64,000 nt of DNA from the NCBI GenBank assembly GCA_030340625.1, contig JAOPHQ010002089.1, forward strand, positions 1 through 64,000, written 5' to 3'. The notes beneath the pieces are model-generated. The model was not told the origin of the DNA and did no database searches. It saw only the letters and a program-made list of their open reading frames with translations. How positions within the stretch are numbered: the stretch's first letter is position 1; every line of letters starts with the position of its first letter. This DNA comes from Merluccius polli. Taxonomy: Eukaryota > Chordata > Actinopteri > Gadiformes > Merlucciidae. Made by a program: the position numbers and the translations under genes. Below are positions 47,317-64,000 of the stretch, piece after piece.

Positions 47317-47329
47317 GTTAACCATTAAC
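47317..47329 (+). promoter_or_regulatory. Candidate HNF1 binding site of cltrn
   Basis: GTTAACCATTAAC matches the HNF1 consensus GTTAATNATTAAC at every specified base except one (C for T at position 6). It is 111 bp before the cltrn ATG. Mammalian collectrin is a known HNF1-alpha target in kidney and pancreatic islet, so the position makes biological sense. Confidence 0.6.
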
Positions 47330-47439
47330 CCTGGCGCTGGGGCTTTAGCGTCCGGGCTGACCTTGTCAGAGCTGGACGGAGGAGCAGACAGAATACAGCA
47401 TTCATCTTGTTTCACCTGAAACACTTGGACCTCGTCATC

Positions 47440-55977
<8,538 letters not shown>

Positions 55978-56056
55978 TCCATCGTCTGTGTGTGGGTGTT
56001 GTGTGTGTGCGTGTTTCTACTGCACCTAACACACCTTCATACTTTAATTTTTTTAA

Positions 56057-56072
56057 AATAAAGGTCAATAAA
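56057..56072 (+). terminator. cltrn polyadenylation signals
   Basis: Two AATAAA motifs (56057-56062 and 56067-56072) lie 80-95 bp after the cltrn stop codon, as expected for a short 3' untranslated region. Confidence 0.65.
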
Positions 56073-56912
56073 CTCTTAATTGAGTGTCTTGATCATTTGG
56101 TTGTAGTTTGAGGGTCAACAGAAAAGTGCTGATGTGTTTTTCCATTTAAAATTCTGTTTTCCTTTTAAAAAGTCTGCATGCTGTGACTCTATAAACCACA
56201 TTATGTGGATCATTTTTGGAGTTGTAAACACTAAAATTTTAATTATAGGCTAAAGGTTATTCTCCTCCAACACTGTACACAATGTTAATTCCTTGTAGTC
56301 ACCTAGTATCCCTCACTAATCATTCAGTGAAGTCAATCTTTCTGTGGTTTTATCATTTGATTTGACTTTAAAACGTCAGATGAAGTGTTTTTTTATGCTG
56401 TTTGTGTTGCTGTATTGCCTTCTATCAGAGGAGCTCAACATTGTGTTTAAGAGTCCAGTAAATCACTGACTATAGTATTGTAATGACTGAATGAACTGCA
56501 TAATAAATGTGTCATAGTCTGTAAACCAGGGCGGAGTTACACCATCTAAATCACCTTTTACTTTACAGAGAAAGATGGATAGGAACAATATTAGAGCACA
56601 GAAATCAATTGGAAATCAATTCTGAATATGCCTCAGTTCAATATTTCTATGACTTATAGTTTTATTTCTGCATTGTATTCTACTGTGATATGTTTGAAAT
56701 CATCCCATGTACCCCCTGGGAACCACGTGCCCCTGGTTGGGAATCTCTGGTCTAAATTATACATTAATATCTCTCATTGCAATTAAATGATATAGGGGTT
56801 TTTGGATTGGTGTTCGTGTTCATTAAATCGACTTCTAGTGACATCTAGCGGCCAGAGGGGGAATGCACCGCGTCACACTCCAGGAAGAGGAAGCGCAGGA
56901 TGGTCACGTGAT

Positions 56913-57031
<119 letters not shown>

Positions 57032-57088
57032 TAAAATCATAAGACGCAACCACAGTGGATTCACATCATTCATCTTCCGCATCTCAAC

Positions 57089-58942
57089 ATGTCCAAGCCT
57101 CAGCTGGTAGTGTTCGACCTCGGTAAGGTTTGCACTGTGATGGACAGGACCAGTCACCTGGAGCTCATTACTATAGTATAGCGTATACCTATAGCTTTAT
57201 TATACTGGAGTTCACTGTACTATTACAGTCACCTGGAGCTCATTACTATAGTATATACCCATAGCTTTATTGTACTTGATTTCTTATTTTCCAGATTTTA
57301 CTCTGTGGCCCTTCTGGGTCGACACGCACGTGGACCCGCCTTTCCACAAAGACAAGAAGTGGGTTTGTAACTATCTAACTAGTAGAAACTAGCTAGAAGT
57401 AACTACTGGTAGTAACACACTACTAACTTCTAGTAGTCTGTTACTACTGACTAGTAGTAACAGCCTACTAGTAACTAACTAGTAGTAACTCACTAACTAG
57501 TAGTAACAAACTAGTAGTAACTAACTAACTAGTAACTAACTAACTAACTAGTAACTAACTAAGTAGTAGTAACTGACTAGTGGTAACTAACTAGTAGTAA
57601 CTAACTAGTAGTAACTAACTAATACTAAATAACTGGTGTACTAATCTACCTGTGATTCTAGCGGGGTGGTTCTGGACTCGAGCCAGAAGCGGATCTCTCT
57701 CTATGAGGACACAGAGAAGGTCCTGAAGTCGATCCACAGCCAGGACATCAAGATAGGCATTGCTTCACGGTCCGTACCCAAGAATAGTGTTGTTATGGTC
57801 TGGATCCACCCTGGTGTTATTATGGTCTGGACACCCCGGTTCTATATTGTATTGATAGCCTATTGTTTATGATCGGTTCTATATTGTATTGATAGCCTAT
57901 TGTTTATGATCGGTTCTATATTGTATTGATAGCCTATTGTTTATGATCGGTTCTATATTGTATTGATAGCCTATTGTTTATGATCGGTTCTATATTGTAT
58001 TGATAGCCTATTGTTTATGATCGGTTCTATATTGTATTGATAGCCTATTGTTTATGATCGGTTCTATATTGTATTGATAGCCTATTGTTTATGATCGGTT
58101 CTATATTGTATTGTTAGTCTATTGTTTATGATCGGTTCTATATTGTATTGATAGCCTATTGTTTATGATCGGTTCTATATTGTATTGATAGCCTATTGTT
58201 TATGATCGGTTCTATATTGTATTGTTAGTCTATTGTTTATGATCGGTTCTATATTGTATTGTTAGCCTATTGGTTATGATCGGTTCTATATTGTATTGAT
58301 AGCCTATTGTTTATGATCGGTTCTATATTGTATTGATAGCCTATTGTTTATGATCGGTTCTATATTGTATTGATAGCCTATTGTTTATGATCGGTTCTAT
58401 ATTGTATTGATAGCCTATTGGTTATGATCGGTTCTATATTGTATTGATAGCCTATTGTTTATGATCGGTTCTATATTGTATTGATAGCCTATTGTTTATG
58501 ATCGGCCCTGCCTGCTTATGGTATAAAAGGGATAGACAGACCCCCGTGTAGCCACGTCGTGTCACAGCCATCAGACAGACACCAGACTAATTGCCATTTA
58601 AAAATATATTAATATATTTTAAAAATACTATGTTTTTAAAATGGGGCCATTTTCGGAGACAGGCCACCAGAAACGGGGACTGTCCCTGGAAAACGGGGAC
58701 GTCTGGTCTAATGTAAGTCGCTTCAGATAAAAGTGTCTAAACTAAATGACTAGTAAAATTATGGTCTAGTTAGCTGCGTTCGTCTGACTAGTTGTTGTGT
58801 GTTTCCTCAGCTCCGGAGAGGTAGACGGGGCGAAGCAGCTCCTCACCCTCTTCAAACTCAACCGCTACATCTGCAAGTACCAAGAGATCTACCCCGGCTC
58901 CAAACTCACACACTTTAAAAAGTGAGGATATCTAGGATATGC

Positions 58943-58980
<38 letters not shown>

Positions 58981-60307
58981 GAAATTAACTACTTTTGCTG
59001 ACATAACTCAAAACCAGTTATATGAATATAGTTGTTTTTTTTAAACAAATATAATAGTGTCAGTGTATATTACATATTGAGTGTGCTTTTATTATGTAGT
59101 AATAGTGATGATGTAATAACTGACCTATCGTGCGCCGGCCCTGCAGGCTCCACGACGACAGCAAAGTGGAGTACAGCGACATGATGTTCTTTGACGACGA
59201 ACCCAGAAACATCTCGGAAGTCGGACGACTAGGTAGTTATACCTCAGTACACTAACTAGTTAGTGCACTAACTAGTTATACCTCAGTGTACTAACTAGTT
59301 CCACCTCTACACTAACTAGTTATACCTCAGTACACTAACAACTTATACCTCAGTACACTAACTAGTTAGTGCACTAACTAGTTATACCTCAGTGCACTAA
59401 GTAGTTCCACCTCAGTACACTAAATAGTTATACCTCAGTACACTAACTAGTTATCCCTCAGAACACTAACTAGTTACACCTCAAAACACTAACGAGTTAC
59501 ACCTCAGAACACTAACTAGTTACACCTCAGTACACTCACTAGTAATACCTCAGTACATTAACTAGTTATACCTCAGTACACTAACTAATTATACCTCAGA
59601 ACACTAACTAGTTACACCTCAGTACACTAACTAGTTATACCTCAGTACACTAACTAGTTATACCTCAGTACACTAACTAGTTACACCTCAGTACACTAAC
59701 TAGTTATACCTCAGAACACTAACTAGTTATACCTCAGTACACTAACTAGTTACACCTCAGAACACTAACTAGTTATACCTCAGTACACTAACTAGTTACA
59801 CCTCAGTACACTAACTAGTTACACCTCAGAACACTAACTAGTTATACCTCAGAACACTAACTAGTTATACCTCAGTACACTAACTAGTTACACCTTAGTA
59901 CACTAACTAGTTACACCTCAGTACACTAACTAGTTATACCGCAGAACACTAACTAGTTATACCTCAGTACACTAACTAGTTATACCTCAGTACACTAACT
60001 AGTTATACCTCAGAACACTAACTAGTTATACCTCAGTACACTAACTAGTTATACCTCAGTACACTAACTAGTTACACCTCAGTACACTAACTAGTTATAC
60101 CTCAGAACACTAACTAGTTACACCTCAGTACACTAACTAGTTACACCTCAGAACAGATCAGTGGTCTACTCTGTACTAACTGTCCCTGGTCATTGTGGCG
60201 GTCTCCTCCCTCCAGGGGTCCATTGTGTGTTGGTACGCGATGGAGTCACACTGAAATTAGTGGACGAAGAACTGCAACGTTTCTCCTCCCGCCGACAAAC
60301 CTCATAG
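57089..60307 (+). CDS. mdp1: Magnesium-dependent phosphatase 1 (MDP1), complete, 6 exons
   Basis: Exons 57089-57122, 57295-57358, 57662-57769, 58811-58921, 59147-59232 and 60216-60307 join to 164 residues (human 176). The HAD motif I is VVFDLDFTLWPFW (DxDxT; first Asp is the nucleophile), followed by VDTHVDPPFHK, a family signature. Motif II is in IGIASRSGEVDGAKQLL, the conserved lysine in EIYPGSKLTHFKK, and motif III in MMFFDDEPRNISEV. MDP1 is a small cytosolic Mg2+-dependent HAD phosphatase reported to act on protein phosphotyrosine and on glycated (fructosamine) phosphates. Start: the first ATG, 59 bp after a GT array. The exon 3 donor (CACG|GTCCGT) is weak but gives the conserved phase. 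Introns 2, 3 and 5 are mostly tandem repeats. Confidence 0.95.
57385..57640 (+). repeat. Minisatellite in mdp1 intron 2
   Basis: Irregular copies of AACTAACTAGTAGT fill most of the 303-bp intron. Confidence 0.85.
57836..58504 (+). repeat. 37-bp minisatellite, about 18 copies, in mdp1 intron 3
   Basis: The unit GGTTCTATATTGTATTGATA, GCCTATTGTTTATGATC is almost identical in every copy, with a GATAGCC/GTTAGTC variant that alternates. Confidence 0.95.
58705..58752 (+). repeat. SINE 3'-tail fragment
   Basis: GTAAGTCGCTTCAGATAAAA, GTGTCTAAACTAAATGACTA is the common tRNA-SINE 3' region. A similar fragment lies at about 39207-39240. Confidence 0.5.
58945..58980 (+). repeat. (GT)n in mdp1 intron 4
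   Basis: About 17 GT units. Confidence 0.9.
59236..60160 (+). repeat. 25-bp minisatellite, about 37 copies, in mdp1 intron 5
   Basis: The unit CTAACTAGTTATACCTCAGTA, CACT starts 4 bp after the exon 5 donor and fills almost the whole intron. Variants TTATACC/TTACACC and AGTACAC/AGAACAC are mixed along the array. Confidence 0.95.
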
Positions 60308-60512
60308 AGCTGTGTGTGTGCATACATATGTGTGTAGTCGAAAATATCTATATTTTTATTCATTCATTCAAAGCCAGAGGTTGTCGGATTGCGTAGTTGT
60401 AATTTGCCAACTTGCCTCTAGATGGTGACGTTGTACCTTAAACCATGTGTTTATTATTGACACCAACTTGACAGAATTGCTGCAATGTGTGATTGGAATA
60501 TGGTCCTAAATC

Positions 60513-60518
60513 AATAAA
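60513..60518 (+). terminator. mdp1 polyadenylation signal
   Basis: AATAAA lies 206 bp after the mdp1 stop codon. No earlier AATAAA follows the stop. Confidence 0.6.
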
Positions 60519-60952
60519 CAACTCTCCCATTTTATGGACTTGTTGTTTACTTTTTTTTAAAGTTGTGACATTGCACGTATAATTGCTATAAACATGCATA
60601 ACTAGGTATAAAAACATACATCAAAAATTCTAATCAATTGCTTTGGGACTCCAAAATTATTTTTTTTGAATTCAATTGAGTTCAGACTCCAAATGTCTCT
60701 CTGTCTCAAGTTACTAATTTTATCCGTCTAATTTAGTGCATAAAATAAATTACAGCTCCATTTGGATGACATGTTGAGAGTTGGCAACGTCATTGTAAAG
60801 TAAGTGGGCATCAGAGCTGTGTTCAGCAGTTTGTTTCACAATTACGTTAATAAGTTCAGCAATTATTTTAATAACTACCTGGAATGTATTAAAAGATAAA
60901 GCTGTATTTGTATCAAAGTATTGTGTGTGTGTGTGTGGATATATTCATATAG

Positions 60953-61328
60953 CAGTGGTCCTCAACCTTTTATGGCCCGTGACCCCATTTCTAGCTCTGA
61001 AAATGTTTGTGACCCCAACTTTAACTTTTGTGCGTCTGCTTCCACAAAAATTGTTTTCACCCAATCAGCATCTGGCACTGGCAGTAATATCAATGTCCTG
61101 GTGAACGTAAAGCATCGCTCTACTACACACTAAGTGATTCGTAGTAGTTTGCTCATCGTGGCTATGAATCATTAGGCAGTCAGTTCATATATACAGGACG
61201 TCTATGAGACTAATTTGCTAAAATGGATCACCAAATATCACTAGCTTATGTCAGCCATCTCCTTCGACCCTGTATACATTCAGGGGAAGCCTAGTGGGGT
61301 TCCGACCCCGAGGTTGGGAACCACTGGT
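60953..61328. mobile_element. hAT-like MITE, ends CAGTGGTCCTCAACC / GGTTGGGAACCACTG
   Basis: The two ends are imperfect inverted repeats, with GTGACCCC and GGGTTCCGACCCCGAGG near them. These CAGTGGTTC..CAACC ends are common in vertebrate hAT elements. A clear 8-bp target duplication was not seen, so the copy may be old. Confidence 0.65.
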
Positions 61329-62304
61329 GTGGAACATGAGTAGTTTAATACGCCTCATTAGGACTTAAATAAATGAGTGCTCCTTGGAAACATTTCAGTA
61401 AATCTCACAGCCATTGGTGATTTATTGTTATTAAAGAAACGTCATGAAAAAATAGGACAGTAATTATCGAACATGCTGTGAAATTAATGAATTAATTATT
61501 GTACACCGTTCATCAGTGGGTGGAGACACACTAGCAAGGTACGTTCTGGCTGTAAACGAGTAACATCACCCAACATTTTCCATGCTAAACTCTAGTCTTC
61601 CACAACGGCAGGATTGACCGATCAACGTACATTTGCTACATCTAGCATTGCATAGTGATGTCGTTGTGGCTACTGGCCGGGAGTTTGTGCTTTTGGGGGT
61701 GAAAAACAGAATCAACAACAACATATGAAAGACTATCTGAACAACATATGAAAACATAACGTCTTGCTTCACAGCTTGACAACAACATATGAAAACCCAG
61801 TGTGTGTGTGTGTGTGTGTGTACGGCCATGTCGGGGAGTGTGCACATGCAGATAAGTAGAACTTCAGTCACATGACCCATTCTGTGTCTGATTCTGATGC
61901 AGGCGGCGGATTTGAAGTTCCTCAGTGTGTGCCCCTATTAAACCATCAATATTAAATTCCACAAACCTTTTCAATATTTCATAAGCCCTATTTTCTTACA
62001 ATGCCGCTCTCAGGGCCCGAAATCAATATTTCAGGCAGTGAATCTTTCATAGCTTGTGCTTTAAAGCCGGAGTGCATTATTAATATTAGTTAGGAGAGGA
62101 GTGTAAAAGTGATAGATTTCATAAACATGGAGAGGGTCTCTAGGGCAGAGGAGGTCAGCTCTGATACAACGTCCTGCTCCTCCTCCTCTTTCATCTGCTG
62201 AGGAACAGAATGGCAACTTCTCCGTCCCTCATCATGTATTTTTGGTCACCTTTCGCATTCAAAATGAAGTCTGGAGATTGAGGCTCTCTCACCCCCAGGT
62301 GCAC

Positions 62305-63045
62305 CTAGAAATCCCATCTTTGCTTCTCCTCCTCCTCTTCGTCATTTAGCTCCTTCCCTGTCTCTTGTTTATCCGTCTCCTTTACAACAGCCTCCTCCTC
62401 CTCTCTCTCCTCCTTGTCCCCCTCCATCTCGCTCTCTCTCTCTCTGATGATCTCCACCAGCCGCTGAAACTTCTGGTTCAGAGCCACCATGCCCCTTCCC
62501 CCAGCCCCTCCTCGCTCCTCCCCCTCCTCCCCTGCCTCTTCACTCTCCAGCGAGCTCAACGACCCTGCCCGCGACCCCCGACCCTCAAACTCATAGGTCT
62601 GCAGTGAGTCGTAGGGCGGCTGCGACAGGTCAAAGGTCACACGCTTAAGACGGAAGTTCAGAAAGTCTTCCATGCGCATGGGGAGCGAGGCGGCCAGTTC
62701 CCCCGCCCCCCGCTCTCCTCTTTTCATCGAAGGGGGACACAGCTCCTCTCTCCCCCCCCCCGGGGTGTAGGCGTTGAGGAGGTGTCCCGCTCCCTGGTAC
62801 AGGAGACTCCCTACACTGGCTTCTGGGACCCCCCCCACGCTGGCCCCTGGGACGCCCCCCCCACGGCTGCTGCGACGGTTCAGAGACCCCACGATGCTGT
62901 AGGTGTCGGGAGGAGTTACGCCGTTGCTGCGGCAACAGGGTTGCCTCGACGACGAAGGGATGGATGGGAGGGAGGAGTCTGTGTCGTCGACCGTGGAGCT
63001 AGTGGCGGTGGGGCTGGTGGGAAACGACCCCCGTCGGACCTCCTG
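62305..63045 (-). CDS. Last exon of a divergent type-II-cadherin-like protein
   Basis: The exon encodes about 246 residues and ends EEEEEKQRWDF. Its core, MEDFLNFRLKRVT, then QPPYDSLQTYEFEGRGSRAG and SLSSLES, matches the catenin-binding tail of type II cadherins (known pattern DFI..RL...D..PTAPPYDSL.TYAYEGTGS.A.SLSSLES). The usual ending W..RFKKLADMYG is replaced by LNQKFQRLVEIIRER and an acidic, lysine-rich tail. The first 110 residues are Ser/Pro/Gly-rich and include TYSIVGSLNRRSS. The acceptor CCCCAGCAG|GAG is a tandem AG site. The transmembrane and extracellular exons should lie to the right. Beta-catenin binding through PPYDSL and the SLSSLES serines is inferred. I cannot name the exact cadherin. 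Confidence 0.6.
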   Translation of the reverse strand, partial: QEVRRGSFPTSPTATSSTVDDTDSSLPSIPSSSRQPCCRSNGVTPPDTYSIVGSLNRRSSRGGGVPGASVGGVPEASVGSLLYQGAGHLLNAYTPGGGREELCPPSMKRGERGAGELAASLPMRMEDFLNFRLKRVTFDLSQPPYDSLQTYEFEGRGSRAGSLSSLESEEAGEEGEERGGAGGRGMVALNQKFQRLVEIIRERESEMEGDKEEREEEEAVVKETDKQETGKELNDEEEEEKQRWDF

Positions 63046-63235
63046 CTGGGGGAAGGAGGAGGAGGTGGGGAGGTGGGAGGAGGAGGAGGGGCTGAGGAGG
63101 GAGGAGCAGGAGGTGGTGGGGAGGGGGTGGGAGGAGGAGTGTATGGTGGTGAGGAGGGGAAAGGAGGAGGTGGTGTTGAGGGGGGGGAAGGAGGAGGTGG
63201 TGGGGAGGAGTTGAGAGGAGGTGGTGTGGTCACCA
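63046..63235 (+). repeat. Purine-rich tract (GGAGGAGGTGG)
   Basis: On the minus strand this is a 190-bp pyrimidine tract leading into the cadherin-like exon. It has no GT on that strand until about 63231 (GTGACC). It is either a short intron after a small exon at about 63232-63257 or part of a longer exon. Confidence 0.7.
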
Positions 63236-63265
63236 CATGTCGGAGACATATTGGTCTGGACCTGA

Positions 63266-63475
63266 ACAGACAGGAAGTAACAGGCAGGAAGTAACAGACA
63301 GGAATTAACAGACAGGAAGTAACAGGCAGGAAGTAACAGACAGGAAGTAACAGACAGGAATTAACAGACAGGAAGTAACAGGCAGGAAGTAACAGACAGG
63401 AATTAACAGACAGGAAGTAACAGGCAGGAAGTAACAGACAGGAATTAACAGACAGGAAGTAACAGCCAGGAAGTG
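63266..63475 (+). repeat. Minisatellite, unit ACAGACAGGAAGTAACAGGC
   Basis: About 15 copies of a 14-bp unit (AGGAAGTAACAGRC/AGGAATTAACAGAC) in higher-order pairs. The leucine/cysteine-rich frame on the minus strand is a repeat product. 63480-64000 shows nothing recognisable. Confidence 0.9.
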
Positions 63476-64000
63476 GCAAGCTTCTCTAGATAGCTTGAGA
63501 AAGTTGAAGCAATGTTATGAATGTTTTTCTTCACAACATTAAAACGTGATGAGACTTTACTGATGTACTAACTTGGGATTATATTATTTTTTTAAATTGC
63601 TGAAATAATAAAAAGAGAAGAGTTTTGTATCTCTTCTTCTATTTTAAATTGAGCTACTATTTTCTCTGATAGAAACCAATCCTGCATTTGAATGCAACAA
63701 AAAAACTCAATTCCAGCGTGGAAACCGTACAAAATGTCCTGAAAAACCAAATGATTTTCCTTACCAAACTGTGCTTTAGTAGCAGTTGTTAAAACATGTC
63801 TATAGTCGCACTGAGCGCGTGCACAAAATGCGTAAGTTAGTAGGTTTTTATCAAACATCTAAATGTAGTTTGACATGGTTCATTCAGACTTTTAATACTT
63901 TATAGAGTGCCTTTATTGTGTTTACCATTTAAAAAAATACATTTGAATGTTTTGTGAGAGAAACAAGAAAGTGACTGCAGAGGAAGAAGACGTTCTGTGG

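Larger units (their letters stand above)
45709..47439. other. Divergent intergenic region between reps2 and cltrn
   Basis: The two start codons face away from each other 1.73 kb apart. Next to reps2 lies a direct duplication of about 50 bp (GTGTTGACCACCTGTCACCT, GCTGGGGGCGCTGCTGGAC at 45872 and 45917). Next to cltrn lie a possible TATA (47032-47038), a (CA)n array (47141-47162) and an HNF1-like site. The middle, 46000-46700, is A/T-rich and shows no gene. Confidence 0.7.
60308..62304. other. Intergenic region between mdp1 and the cadherin-like gene (convergent)
   Basis: It holds the 3' ends of both genes and one transposon at 60953-61328. (GT)n is at 60921-60938 and 61801-61820. No further gene was recognised; 61330-62300 looks unique. 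Confidence 0.6.

Noticed and set aside
57836..58504. CRISPR-like array of 37-bp repeats
   Set aside because: There are no unique spacers, the units are directly adjacent, and the context is a vertebrate intron. The same applies to 59236-60160 and 21500-21965.
62305..63249. A single 314-residue protein starting at 63249
   Set aside because: The part right of 63045 is a low-complexity pyrimidine tract with a good acceptor at its end; the cadherin-like homology lies only in the left part.

Overview
The window is vertebrate nuclear DNA and almost certainly from a ray-finned fish. It holds spliced genes with GT-AG introns, low coding density, tRNA-derived SINEs, several short inverted-repeat transposons and very many micro- and minisatellites. 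The short-tandem-repeat load is so heavy that a codfish-like genome comes to mind, but that species guess is inference only.

Five protein-coding loci can be read exon by exon. (1) Positions 20300-20585, minus strand, are the first coding exon of an NHS-type (Nance-Horan syndrome) gene; everything to its left (1-20299) is the gene's first intron, and the rest of the gene lies off the left edge. (2) reps2 (RALBP1-associated Eps15-homology protein 2) is complete on the minus strand from 45708 down to 26640. I could chain 19 coding exons with matching phases into about 733 residues, provided one extra G in a homopolymer (34512-34519) is an error or a real frameshift. (3) cltrn (collectrin/TMEM27) is complete on the plus strand, 47440-55977, with 6 exons and 217 residues. 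(4) mdp1 (magnesium-dependent phosphatase 1) is complete on the plus strand, 57089-60307, with 6 exons and 164 residues. (5) Positions 62305-63045, minus strand, are the last exon of a divergent type-II-cadherin-like protein that continues off the right edge. The NHS-REPS2-collectrin grouping matches human Xp22; mdp1 beside them is not the human arrangement.

Layout: 1-20299 is NHS intron 1 (minisatellites, SINE copies, one inverted-repeat transposon at 9587-10864). 20586-26639 is intergenic with a 40-bp minisatellite and a SINE. 26640-45708 is reps2, whose introns carry four transposons with clear target-site duplications and many VNTRs. 45709-47439 is a 1.7-kb divergent interval between reps2 and cltrn with a near-perfect HNF1 site 111 bp before the cltrn start codon. 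The last cltrn intron is a nest of transposable elements. 57089-60307 is mdp1, whose introns are mostly tandem repeats, and 60308-62304 is intergenic.

The genes do not form one pathway. REPS2 is an endocytic adaptor, NHS an actin/WAVE-related regulator, collectrin an amino-acid-transporter partner, MDP1 a cytosolic HAD phosphatase and the cadherin an adhesion protein. The most striking structure is the end of cltrn intron 2, where the real 3' splice site has been copied in tandem about 15 times, with at least the copies nearest exon 3 kept in its reading frame. No operon, CRISPR array or new defence-type system was seen.
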